64,000 nt of DNA, from contig CM037470.1 in the NCBI GenBank assembly GCA_021014325.1, forward strand, positions 930,001 to 994,000. Reading direction: 5' to 3'. Of this stretch, positions 1 through 10,273 are shown piece after piece. This DNA comes from Plazaster borealis (taxonomy: Eukaryota; Echinodermata; Asteroidea; Forcipulatida; Labidiasteridae). A program made the position numbers and the translations under genes. The notes beneath the pieces were generated by a model. It was not told the DNA's origin. It ran no database searches and saw nothing but the letters and a program-made list of their open reading frames with translations. How positions within the stretch are numbered: the first letter of the stretch is position 1; each line of letters starts with the position of its first letter.

Positions 1-810
1 TGAGTCCAAAATAAGGAAGTCAATCATCGGGTAGAGCTATATATAATGGCCGTTGACCAAAAAAGAAATTGTATCAGCATTCCGTCCATCGGCTCAGCCC
101 AGTCGTTGAGGGGGCTGTGTCGTCTTAATTACAGCTATAGTTCGTGGCCAAACATTGAATTCTGAACTCTCACTCAGTCACTGCACTTGCGCGCGATAAT
201 AATGACGTTGTCCTTTATAGCTTGTGTGCATGCCTGTGTGATGTAATAGTTAACGCGCGCGTGTAACCTAGTAACTAGGTGAGCGTTCATGTTTCCAGGT
301 CCAGCCACAAGTAGATTATGATCGTGACGACAGTGCCCCTTTAATTAATCTGGCCGCGACCGACCTTGGCCCAAGTTTATGCTCTAAACTCGTCGGAATT
401 TGTTCTGAACCACGTGCTTTACAGGGCGCTTATACAAGCAACTATATTCTGCGGTAAGCAGCAACAGTAAATAATTGGGCCCACTTCTCTCTTGCTGAAA
501 TCGGCTGATTATAATTATTTAGGTCCCATTTTTGTGAAAGTTATAAACTGTAAGTGTGTTTTATAAAGGGCTCTATAGACAATACGTATTTTATTCAACC
601 TTATAAAGTCCTCAATAACAAGAATCCCATAACAGCTTAGATCAAACAATTTGCTAACCACAGAAAGAATTATCGGCCGAGCCACCTCAGTTCCTGTGCA
701 CTCTTGAATGACCTTGCTGACTTCTGATAAGCAGAACAATAAACAACTTCTTCTTTTGTCTGCATACTGAAATGTGTCCGAATTAAGACTCGGCCTGCAA
801 ACGTTCATAC
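1..810. other. Left flank; no exon recognised
   Basis: This should be intron, or later exons, of the minus-strand lectin gene. I looked on the minus strand for the second half of the lectin domain (WND and terminal cysteines) and saw no convincing match. The open frame just left of exon 2 simply reads through the donor into intron. No repeat family of the window was recognised here. Confidence 0.4.
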
Positions 811-1047
811 CTCGTTTATCTTCAATCCCAACCAAAGTCTTCTTGTCCAGTCACTCCTAGACTCTAGCATCTTGCCCTCTTCATAGCTGTTCATGTACGG
901 GAGATGAGCCCCGAGTGACCGGCAGTAATTATCAGCAGCAGTCCATGTGATCGTAGTGTTGTAAACACTGGAGTAGCACGAACCCAGTTCCTTTGAAAAT
1001 CCATCCATACATTTCGTGACTGCAAGAGAGCCTTGAAAAAGATCCAC
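811..1047 (-). CDS. C-type lectin domain protein, exon 2 (N-terminal half of the lectin domain)
   Basis: This 79-codon exon encodes the first half of a C-type lectin-like domain, an extracellular fold that often binds carbohydrate. Visible hallmarks are the first cysteine pair of a long-form domain (C-x10-CY), then W-x2-A-x3-C-x3-GAHL, the S-x-EE helix end and the LWLGLK strand matching the family WIGL motif. An NTT N-glycosylation sequon precedes the WTAADNYC motif. The exon ends at a GTATGA donor directly after an INE codon run (phase 0). The acceptor at 1047/1048 is a phase-0 AG after a T-rich tract. It matches the phase-0 donor of the exon at 8128. A second AG after a CTCTCTTGC tract (exon would end at 1019) is phase 1 and would not join that exon. 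The sugar-binding half of the domain (EPN/QPD, WND) is absent here, so ligand type cannot be judged. The domain assignment is firm; the exact acceptor is inferred. Confidence 0.85.
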
Positions 1048-1321
1048 CTTCAAAGAAAACAAAATTGTATCCGATTAAAAATAAAATATGCTATCCAATT
1101 TTATGTCCGAATTAATTGCCTGAATTCGGCAGTGATTATGGCCCGTGTCGTACCAGGTAGGTGATTTTGTCCCCCGGTGTCCCTGTGTACCCCATACGGT
1201 AAATATTAACATGAACTGAAGGAGTTTGATTCAAAAGAGGGCGCTATCAGAAGCAATTTGAACACAGTTCGCAGTATGGGGGGGGACACACAGAATTTTC
1301 CTGCCACACCGGCTGGAAAGC

Positions 1322-1490
1322 CAACAATTCATCGTCAACGTTGTCGTTGCAGCTATAAGCCATAGCCGTAGCCGAAGTCGTTTGATTATGACGAAGTTTG
1401 AGACGGCTACGGCTAGGTCACCGCGTCACCATGCGTTGAAGTATATTAGGCTGCCCCTACCAACACCCTTAGCAACAGGCGCAGCCATTA
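1322..1490. repeat. Dispersed repeat with GCCGTAGCC-type inverted arms, copy 1
   Basis: The left part has CCATAGCCGTAGCCGAAG and the right part GACGGCTACGGCTAGG, so it folds back on itself. It then continues through a segment on the theme CACCATGCGTTGAAGTAT and CACCCTTAGCAACAGGC. The same succession is found in reverse complement at 51895-52028, which shows a dispersed element rather than a local curiosity. Confidence 0.6.
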
Positions 1491-3426
1491 TGCTTAATCA
1501 CCCAAAAGCAGGCCACAAGATCAGAATAGCGCCCTCACTAAGATGAGTCCAAAAAGGCAAGTCTTTGGTTGATGGCTACACAGTGGAACAGTATACTGCA
1601 ATTTCCAATGATTATTAGGCCTACATACTGTTTAATGTAATTTACGCAGTAAATTTTTCTAATGGTAGCATCTGTCAAGCACCACGGACACAAACCACTG
1701 TGCATTGGATAAACTTAAAGCAAAACACATTCAACTTTTGGCAGTCACGCCCAGCTTAATAATTAATTATTGGCAAAGCAAACATTGAAGAGAGGCCATT
1801 TTCCAAGCTTGGTTTTGAACAAATTATAGGCTCCCATGAGCCATTGCACTATGACGCTGAGTCAATGACTTTGGGCCATTAATCATTTTGCAATGTTTCA
1901 ATATTTTTACTGTATGCGAGAATTCTAAATAAAATTCTTTCTTTTTTGAATAATGAATAATAAAGATTCATTGAATTGAAGGTATTGAATTGAATTGAAC
2001 TGAATTGAAGTGCATTACGCATTTTCCTACGAGTGGGCTTTTAAATATTGATTACAAGAGATGATCAATCATGAAGATGGATTCCTGAACAACCATTCTG
2101 ACAGCAACAAAAATCAAAAGAAGAAAATTTCATTATTGTGCCCAACATTATTGAGTTTAATATTGATATGGAAGGCAAGGGTATGTTCATTAAGAAAAGC
2201 CCAATCAACGATGCCGACAATCCTTTGGTTCAACTATAGTAACCCATTATGACTTGTCACTACTCACTAGACAAAGCCGATACAGTAAATACACGTTCTT
2301 TCGTCTGTCATCGATTGATGCTCGCCTATTACCAGGCCGTCAATCATTAACTTTTCCCCCTTTGCTATCCACCATCGTCGGAAGAGGATTTTATCGTCAA
2401 CTAAATTGAACCTCACTCGCGATATATCTGGAGATTTCACCGTCGAGGGGGTAATGGATGGAGATTCAGATCAACATCGGAAAAGCTTGGAGCAGGAAAT
2501 ATCCATTAAAGCGATAAAGCACCATTTGATAAAGCATCAATTTATTCCAACCCTCTGATTTTCAACAAACGCCATTATAACCAACAATCTGTGAATCAAA
2601 TTTGGCGGTCAAGTATAAACAACAACAAACGGTTTTTGTTTGTCAGGGGTCTTGTGAACGTCAATAGATACGCTTAATTAAACCAATTGCAGCAATCAAA
2701 AGAAGCGACGGTGATTATACAAGTCAACGAATAAATTTCCTCGACTTCGACAATATTATTTTCAGGCGGAAATACTCATCTAGGTATAGTGAGCTTTCTT
2801 TGACCCCCCCCCCCGATGTTTACAAATCCTGAGTTTGTCTTTCAAGCCGGACAGCCCATTAGGTCCAAACTAGATTAATGAGTTGTCAGATTGATCGCTG
2901 TGCAGAGTGTTCTGTATTGTTTATCTGTCTTCTTTGTGTGCTCAGTGTGGGGAAAAAACCCATGAGGATATCTAAAATACGATTCTCGGCATTGGAAAGG
3001 ACGAAACGAAAGCTAAGTTCGTCAAGTTTGGAAGGAGAGCAAGGCCTTGGGACTCCAAATAAGGTCTTGAAACTCATAATGACACTTTTTTAAAATCAGG
3101 AATAAATGTTATTTCTTATATTATAAGACTTTTCTTCACATTATGGTCATTGGTCTATTTATTATTATTATTTGTTAATTTTTACAATTTTTAAGTTTGC
3201 AATGTTTTCATTCCAACAATTATAGCCCTAGGGAAAGATTACAAAAAGTTGACAATTACTCAAATTTAGCATCTATTAATTAACAATAACTGTTAAAATA
3301 TTGTTTATACTTTGATTATCAGCATCTTATATTAACCTTTATGTGACACGTAAGAGTGTCTTGGAAGTAATTTTTTGATAGAGAAACTATTTTGAACCTA
3401 CCCCAAATCAGAAATGTTTCAAACCG

Positions 3427-3576
3427 GGGCTCGATTTCACAAAGAGCTAAGATTGATCTTTACTGAGTATCATTCTTAAATGCTGAGCATATTGTGTGAC
3501 GTCACAATACAAATCACTATGGTGATATTGACCACTCATCTTAAGATGAATCGTAGTGCTTTGTAAAATCGAGCCC
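3427..3576. repeat. Palindromic MITE (GGGCTCGATTTCACAAAG ends)
   Basis: The ends GGGCTCGATTTCACAAAG and CTTTGTAAAATCGAGCCC are near-perfect inverted repeats about 150 bases apart. An inner palindromic TGTGACGTCACA lies between them. The end sequence resembles the palindromic element at 27449-27588 (GGGGTCGATTTCACAAA), so both likely belong to one non-autonomous family. Confidence 0.65.
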
Positions 3577-3758
3577 AGGTTTGCAATTATTAAAATCATG
3601 ATTAAATAGTGGGTAGAAATCTAAGGAATCATGATTGTTTTACATCGATGATGATTTACATCGATGATGTATCGCTAAGAACCAAAATTCGCAAAGGAAA
3701 GAAAATATTTCCGCCAAATATAAAAGGTACCAGTAAATAATTGTAAACCCACAATTAA

Positions 3759-5490
3759 TATGGGTGTGGGGTAAATACTGGGGTTGTGGGTGTAGATACT
3801 GGGTTGTGGGTATAGATACTTGGGTTGAGGATGTAGAAACTGGGGTTGTGGGCGTAGATACTGGGTTGTGGGTATAGATACTTGGGTTGAGGATGTAGAA
3901 ACTGGGGTTGTGGTTGTAGATACTGGGTTGTGGGTATAGATACTTGGGTTGAGGATGTAGAAACTGGGGTTGTGGGCGTAGATACTGGGTTGTGGGTATA
4001 GATACTTGGGTTGAGGATGTAGAAACTGGGGTTGTGGGCGTAGATACTGGGTGGTGGGTATAGACGATGTGACCTCTGTTTACATTCAAACCGCCCTCTG
4101 TTGACAAAAGTCATGTTTCCGCCGGGCAAGAAGATGCGTACTCATGGTAACATTGCGTGTCCTTTATAGCCGGCTGTCAGTACACAAAGGTTTTGCCCGG
4201 CGACATGCGCGGGCATCATGTTATGATTTTCCAATGACGTCAGAGGTCACATCGTCTACAGATACTTGGGTTGAGGATGTAGAAACTGGGGTTGTGGGTG
4301 TAGATACTGGGTGGTGGGTATAGATACTTGGGTTGAGGATGTAGAAACTGGGGTTGTGGGCGTAGATACTGGGTGGTGGGTATAGATACTTGGGTTGAGG
4401 ATGTAGAAACTGGGGTTGTGGGTGTAGATACTGGGTGGTGGGTATAGATACTTGGGTTGAGGATGTAGAAACTGGGGTTGTGGGCGTAGATACTGGGTGG
4501 TGGGTATAGATACTTGGGTTGAGGATGTAGAAACTGGGGTTGTGGGTGTAGATACTGGGTTGTGGGTATAGATACTTGGGTTGAGGATGTAGAAACTGGG
4601 GTTGTGGGCGTAGATACTGGGTGGTGGGTATAGATACTTGGGTTGAGGATGTAGAAACTGGGGTTGTGGGTGTAGATACTGGGTGGTGGGTATAGATACT
4701 TGGGTTGAGGATGTAGAAACTGGGGTTGTGGGCGTAGATACTGGGTGGTGGGTATAGATACTTGGGTTGAGGATGTAGAAACTGGGGTTGTGGGCGTAGA
4801 TACTGGGTGGTGGGTATAGATACGGGGTTTGAGGATGTAGAAACTGGGGTTGTGGGTGTAGATACTGGGTGGTGGGTATAGATACTTGGGTTGAGGATGT
4901 AGAAACTGGGGTTGTGGGCGTAGATACTGGGTGGTGGGTATAGATACTTGGGTTGAGGATGTAGAAACTGGGGTTGTGGGTGTAGATACTGGGTGGTGGG
5001 TATAGATACTTGGGTTGAGGATGTAGAAACTGGGGTTGTGGGCGTAGATACTGGGTGGTGGGTATAGATACTTGGGTTGAGGATGTAGAAACTGGGGTTG
5101 TGGGCGTAGATACTGGGTGGTGGGTATAGATACGGGGTTTGAGGATGTAGAAACTGGGGTTGTGGTTGTAGATACTGGGTTGTGGGTATAGATACTTGGG
5201 TTGAGGATGTAGAAACTGGGGTTGTGGGCGTAGATACTGGGTGGTGGGTATAGATACTTGGGTTGAGGATGTAGAAACTGGGGTTGTGGGTGTAGATACT
5301 GGGTGGTGGGTATAGATACTGGGTTGTTGGTGTAGATACTGGGGTTGTGGGCGTAGATACTGGGGTTGTTGGTGTAGATACTGGGGTTGTTGGTGTAGAA
5401 ACTGGGGTTTTTGGTGTAAAAACTTGGGTTGATGGTGTAACAACTGGGGTTGTTGGTGTAGAAACTATAGGGTTGTGGGCGTAGATACTG
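3759..5490. repeat. 62-bp higher-order minisatellite built of 20-21-bp monomers
   Basis: Two blocks (3759-4062 and 4259-5490) of one tandem repeat are separated by an inserted element. The main period is exactly 62 bases (for example unit starts at 4261, 4323, 4385 and 4447). Each unit is three related monomers, 21+21+20 bases, each on the theme TAGATACTGGGTTGTGGG. About 17 higher-order units lie in block 2. The right edge (about 5310-5490) decays into single 21-base monomers without the three-part order. The plus strand is rich in GGG runs. Because 62 is not a multiple of 3 and the C-rich strand has no stops, long Tyr/Pro/Thr-rich frames run through it (up to 463 codons at 4240-5631, minus). 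I regard these as by-products. Confidence 0.95.
4063..4256. mobile_element. Small TIR element inserted in the minisatellite
   Basis: The ends are exact inverted repeats: GACGATGTGACCTCTG at the left and its complement at the right. The 194-base element is flanked by TA on both sides and lies inside the 62-bp array, which resumes immediately after it. No coding capacity. TA duplications are typical of Tc1/mariner-like elements, so a mariner-type MITE is the natural reading. Confidence 0.75.
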
Positions 5491-6400
5491 GGGATGTGTA
5501 GTAAACTCTTCCCTCACCAACACACGCAAATTTGCCGACGGGTTGGCCAATAGGACCCACCTCCAGATTGGCTTGCCGCCCCCGTTCCCACCACCATGAG
5601 TCACACATAAAGGCTCACACTCAAATCTCATTGAAACTATTGTTTCTGAGCCAGACTCGCTGAATGAGGCTTAGATTCTGCCTCACTTTCAAACCATACG
5701 TCACACCTGCCTCAAGTTTCCCGACTTAAATTTACGCCACAACATGAATCCAATGAATCATCTTATTTTGTAGAAACGAACAGTGTGTCGACGGGGACTG
5801 TGGATTGGGCTGGCGTAGTAATTAGTACGCCATTCATAGAATTCTAATTTGTAAACGCATTTGATGAATTGGCTGTCGTTTAGCGTCAGTTGACGCGTGC
5901 GACTCTCCGATTTTGACTTTAGGGTTTTTCATTTGGAGTTAACGTTACATTGTTTACGTGACTGATTTGCAAACGTAGCACATTTTAAAGGTTGGATACA
6001 TTAATTTGTGTGATGCTAAAATTTATGATTGAGGCTTCCACCTGAAGTATACTGCGAAAAGAAATGTCATCAAACCCTACTCGAATCCCTATTTCGATAT
6101 GCATTTCGATATGCAAGTTCGAAATAAACACGCAAATGTAACCAATTTATTTTATGCAATTTTCACAAGTTGATTTCATAGTGTGGTTATTGAATCTTAG
6201 AGGACGATAACGCTTACCTAATCCCCCCAAAACAAAACAAACAAACAATCAAACAAACAAAACAACCTAAAAAATTAAATGGCCCGATTTTCGCCGAAAA
6301 TGTATTTTTAAAGATGTTTTTCTCTGAACGAATTTTGACAGATGATACTGTTTCAAAACGAAAAAAGTTCAAAACTTTCGCACATGCCACTGACAATAAT

Positions 6401-6780
6401 GGGGTGTCGTGGCCGAGCGGATAAGAACACCGAACTCAAGCTCTGGTGTTTCTGTTCAGCAGAGTGTGGGTTCGAGTCCCGGTCGTGACACTTGTGTCCC
6501 TGAGCAAGATACTGAACTATAATTCCTTCTCTCCACCAGGGGTAAAATGGGTACCTGTGAGGGCAGAGATGGTTCTTGTGATTGATTTAGCTAAGTAGCG
6601 CATATTTGTTGGCAATTTTGTTGCACATGCTGTATACTCCCCAGGGAGCTGAGATGGTTTAAGGAATGAAATAAATGGCCCAGTGACCAGGGGTAATAAT
6701 GTTGGAAGCGCTTTGAGACACCCTTTGGGTGTGTAAAGGGCTATATGAAAACCGATTATTATTATTATTATTATTATTAA
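6401..6780 (+). mobile_element. tRNA-Leu-derived SINE with ATT tail
   Basis: The head (6404-6491) folds as a type II tRNA: a seven-pair acceptor (GTGTCGT with GTGACAC), A-box GTGGCCGAGCGG, a CAA anticodon position in CTCAAGC, and B-box GGTTCGAGTCC. It is followed by a non-tRNA body containing TGTCCCTGAGCAAGATACTG and ends in GGGCTATATGAAAACCGATT(ATT)n. The body and ATT tail show it is a retroposon, not a functional tRNA gene. The tail resembles that of L2-type LINEs, which probably mobilised it (inference). Confidence 0.85.
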
Positions 6781-6956
6781 TAAACAAGAGACATGTAACA
6801 TGCACAAACTTGTACATGGCTGATGGACATGATCAACTGATATTACAGACAATAATTATGATCTTTTTTGAATTAACTATACCTATAATTTATTTGTGAA
6901 TTTATTTCGTGCAATACCTTAATAAATGAAAGCTTGATAAAATAGAGTTAGTTATC

Positions 6957-7603
6957 GTCACCGACGCCACGAACAGACACACACGTAGATACCAATAAAA
7001 AGTAGCAATCGGAGAAAACAGCATTTCAAGTTGAATGTTTTTCTAAACCAAGCTTTCGTACAAATTCCGGGGTATTTTGCAACTAGTTTTCTTACAGTGG
7101 GGACTTGATGCTTTGAACTTAATATATACGGTGCTTTTGTCTGCTTTTAGTCCTAAATTAATCAGCAATAAAGTAAGAAAGGTGTGTGTCAGTTCGTGGC
7201 GACGAAAATTTACGCAACCAGGCCTTTTCCGTCGCCACGAACTGACACCATCCAATGTATTACAATGCGTGTGTGTCAGTTCGTGAAAATGTAGGTCACG
7301 CGCGCGCTACACACCAAGGTTGGTGTCAGTTCGTGGAAACGTTTTTTCCACTTTTGAGGTGTGTGCGCGCCGTGTGTTGCAATGGTAAATTGAACCTTTG
7401 TGTCAGTTCGTGGAAACGAAAAGTGTCAGTTTCGGTGCAAAGTTGCCTAGCCTCATCATCGTAATTAAAAAAGTAAAGCTCCTGAAGCGCCGAAACTTAA
7501 TGAAATTGTAGGCCTTGGTTAACATTGTCCAAACATGCACAAAACTGAAAACTAAAAAAAAAGTGGTTTTGTACACATGGTGTCAGTTCGTGGTGTCGGT
7601 GAC
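6957..7603. mobile_element. Non-autonomous DNA transposon with TIRs and internal TGTCAGTTCGTGG repeats
   Basis: The ends GTCACCGACGCCACGAAC (6957-6974) and the complement of 7586-7603 match at 17 of 18 bases. TGTCAGTTCGTGG recurs at 7187, 7324, 7401 and 7581, with one variant at 7274 and an inverted copy at 7235-7247. The pair 7187-7204 and 7230-7247 is an 18-base perfect inverted repeat. Such subterminal clusters are typical transposase-binding sites in several cut-and-paste superfamilies. No transposase frame and no clear target duplication were seen. Confidence 0.7.
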
Positions 7604-7609
7604 AATGCA

Positions 7610-7782
7610 AAAAATAGTTAATGGCCTGACGTTTCGACCCTAGCAGAGTCTTTCTCGAAGGCTAAATGACAAGACAACACACATAAACAGGTATATAAGT
7701 GTAACAAAAGCAGTCAAGTGCAAATACATGAATAGAGGCAGAGAGCAGACAGACAAGGCAAAGGGTAAACAAAAAGGTAAAT
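7610..7782 (-). mobile_element. Penelope-type terminus, family P1 copy a
   Basis: In reverse complement it ends CTAGGGTCGAAACGTCAGG followed by CCATTAACTATTTTTTG. The same approximately 160-base sequence recurs at 21995-22190 (minus) and 24205-24365 (plus). The GACT...GGTCGAAACGTC hairpin motif is characteristic of the terminal repeats of Penelope-like retroelements. No reverse transcriptase frame adjoins it. Confidence 0.6.
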
Positions 7783-8127
7783 GAAAGCTTATAACATTCC
7801 CAAATCTCTAGAACTAGCTATTCAACATTGTAATTATGACATTGGCAGTGAGTTTGCAATGGAAACCTTTGTAAAGTGCTATCAATCGCTTTCATATAAA
7901 ATCTTAAAAACCTGTCTTCAAATGTTTCTCTTTATTCAAGCGCCTTTAGCAGGGCCTACCTTTGGTAGATACGTCCGATAAGACTCCCGGCAGTATCATT
8001 ATTATGAGAGATTTCTGAAATATACCAATGTTTTTTTAGAAAACGCTTTCAAAAAACTGTCTGCCATCAAAACAAAATTTACATGTAAGAATTTTCACAT
8101 TTTCAGAAATTAAAAGTGTTTACTTAC

Positions 8128-8175
8128 CATAATCACAAGTGTTCCAAGAATACGAACAATTGATGATTCCATCAT
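8128..8175 (-). CDS. C-type lectin domain protein, exon 1 (start codon and signal peptide)
   Basis: A 16-codon exon starts with two adjacent ATGs (8175 and 8172) and ends in a perfect ATG|GTAAGT donor, phase 0. It reads MMESSIVRILGTLVIM. Joined to exon 2 (VDLFQGSLA...) it gives a hydrophobic stretch of about 15 residues and a small-residue SLA, where signal peptidase could cut just before the mature N terminus at VTKC. This is the classic layout of secreted lectins: a signal exon, a phase-compatible intron, then the lectin domain. Seen: start, donor, matching phase and hydrophobicity. Inferred: that these two exons belong to one transcript across 7.1 kb. It is too short to stand alone, and a chance donor is possible. 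Confidence 0.6.
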
Positions 8176-8304
8176 GACCGTGAAGTTGCCAAAATCGAAA
8201 TCGATGTTAGAAGAAGTTTCCTACATACGATTTTCTCCAGCTGTTGTAAATTCTCCGATTGAAATGATCTCCTTTGCGGTCCAACAACAGTTAAAGTCTG
8301 TGTG

Positions 8305-8312
8305 TATTTATA
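8305..8312 (-). promoter_or_regulatory. Candidate TATA box for the lectin gene
   Basis: On the minus strand this reads TATAAATA, about 130 bases before the proposed start codon at 8175. That spacing would allow a 5' untranslated region of roughly 100 bases. The match is exact to the consensus, but AT-rich DNA produces such matches by chance. Confidence 0.3.
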
Positions 8313-9618
8313 ATAAAAACGAGTGGGTTTTGTTTCCCGCAAATACATTCACATTCAGTGGGCTGAATTAGCGTCCTCCAAAATTAAGTGTGCCCAGCGA
8401 TATGGTCTTTAAGATTACGGAGTTAAAATTTCAGTTGACTGCCGCACATTTAAAGCTCATAAAAAAAAGCAAAAACCGTGTTCCTGTTGCTTGAAACCAT
8501 TTCAAATCAACCCGACGGTTGTTGATAGCTGGTGTTACGGGGAAGAGACCGCCAAAGCTGACCGGAGAAGTTCGTGGAAAGTTACTCCTGGCTTTTAGAA
8601 AACTGTGGCCGCTTCATAAAGTTCAGCTAATAACAGTCGCAATCCATAAAGTGCAACTAAACACATTTACAATACATTTATTGTGGTTATCCGTTAGATT
8701 GTTTAGCTCTCCACAAAATTAGTTGCTAGAGTTTTTGTAAATGAACACAACGTGCGAGCACGTGTTCTTTGAAACATTCAAATTTCAAACCGTAACTAAT
8801 ATCGATGCTCCTTATTGTCACAATCATGAAAACTGTACACCAGGCTGGCCTTCGTCATCGTGTCATGTAAATTATTCAAACTTCAACGAGTAACTGGGGC
8901 TATAAAGTAGGATTTCATTGCAAAGTTTCCGTCGCTGCGTCCCTCCGTTAGCACATCGGGATCAAACTAAAACCAATGGACAAGTTCAGGGTTTAACAAA
9001 ACGAACGCGATTTTCTTCAAATAAAGAGATGCGCGTCTTCGTCTCCTACTGGTTTCTGAGTCTCATGTTCCACACACCTTGACAGACGAAACAAAACACA
9101 GATCTTTCAGAGTATTCCACTTGGCCACATCACGCTTGAAGCACTTGGTCAAAATGAAGAGTCGTTTGAAGCGCAAACACAAACGGCTTGAGGTGATATC
9201 GAACCTCAAGGGTGCTGAAATGAGCAATGGATGGGCAATGATTCACAAACGTCTAAATTGTGCCGTGATGCAACCCCCATGCGCGCGGTGACATCACATC
9301 ACACTAATCATTGTTGGAATGGACCGTATGCGCAGAGGTGTGGCTTTCTTGACTTGATTTGACGCTCTTTTAGACCTACCTCTCCGGTGCGATAGAGTTG
9401 CCGTGGACACAGCATCGAGTGTACAAAATTTATAAAAGTCCTGAGAATTTAATGTTAACTTGCGTCTTGAAACTCACATGTTTGTCAGCGAATGCTTCAT
9501 TAACCCGCACCATGCTTGAATCAAGTTTCTTCTCCTTCAATGTCATAAGCAAAGAATCTCACCGTGACTGCACAGTTTATCTTCAAATAAACAAACACAC
9601 GCGACCAAAGCGAGAACA

Positions 9619-9738
9619 GGGCCCAATTTCATGGCTCTGCTTACCGCGGAATTCTGCGCTTACGCATCATAGAATGTGTGCTACAAGTGCTCCGTAAGCG
9701 CAGAATTCCGCGGTAAGCAGAGCCATGAAATTGGGCCC
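9619..9738. repeat. Perfect 46-bp-arm hairpin element
   Basis: The left arm 9619-9664 and right arm 9693-9738 are exact reverse complements over 46 bases, with a 28-base loop. The ends GGGCCCAATTTCATGGCTCT tie it to the GGGCCCAATTTCATAGAGCT palindromic family at 42348, 45730, 57435 and 61512. The perfection of the arms points to a very recent origin or to continuing correction between the arms. Confidence 0.9.
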
Positions 9739-10156
9739 AGTTGGGTCTCAGAACCGTGGTACCAGTGAGTTGGTAGAGCTGACAAAATAGTCGCAAAAAG
9801 TGTTCATGATTTGTGTGATCAACAATAATACCTGACATAGCAAACCTGTGAAAATGTGGGCTTAATTCATTGTTTGAGTCAGGAGGAAATAGTGAAAAGC
9901 CATGCACAATGTTCAGCAAGACGTAAACTCATTTGTATAACAACCAAAACCAGCTGTTGCCTTTTTAAAAGGTTTTCAGATGCAGTTTTCTCGAATAATT
10001 ATGACTTGATTTCAGAGGGAAATATATTCACAGAAAAAATGGCTCTAGTATGAACTTCATAATTATATTCAGTAAGCTTTGAGACTGATGCGCACTCAGA
10101 TAATGGCCAAGATGTGTTTCTTTCATTCAAAGTGCACTCTGTTAAGTAGTTGTTGT

Positions 10157-10182
10157 TATTGTTGTCTGGGGTGTTTATTTGT

Positions 10183-10232
<50 letters not shown>

Positions 10233-10239
10233 GATGTGG

Positions 10240-10270
<31 letters not shown>
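10157..10270. repeat. (TTG)n trinucleotide tract
   Basis: About 25-30 TTG units with few interruptions, followed by a C9-10 run near 10312. Read in different frames it gives poly-Leu, poly-Gln or poly-Asn. These are shadows of the microsatellite, not proteins. Confidence 0.95.

Positions 10271-10273
<3 letters not shown>

Larger units (their letters stand above)
1048..8127 (-). other. Proposed intron 1 of the lectin gene
   Basis: About 7.1 kb between the two phase-0 splice sites. It contains the repeats listed separately at 1322-1490, 3427-3576, 3759-5490, 6401-6780, 6957-7603 and 7610-7782. The remaining stretches (1048-1321, 1491-3426, 5491-6400, 6781-6956 and 7783-8127) hold no gene that I can support. 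They show only simple sequence: a (TTGAA)-like run around 1970-2010 and a poly-C run near 2805-2813. Confidence 0.55.

Noticed and set aside
515..835. 106-codon minus-strand frame overlapping the lectin exon
   Set aside because: It reads through the exon's GTATGA donor into intron in another frame and shows no lectin motifs.
3759..5490. CRISPR-like array
   Set aside because: Units are contiguous without unique spacers, and the genome is a eukaryote's.
4240..5631. 463- and 395-codon Tyr/Pro/Thr-rich frames on the minus strand
   Set aside because: They are by-products of the stop-free 62-bp minisatellite. All three frames give the same rotating peptide, and the array is intronic.
6404..6491. 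Functional tRNA-Leu(CAA) gene
   Set aside because: It folds well, but is followed by a SINE body and an ATT tail, so it is a retroposon head.
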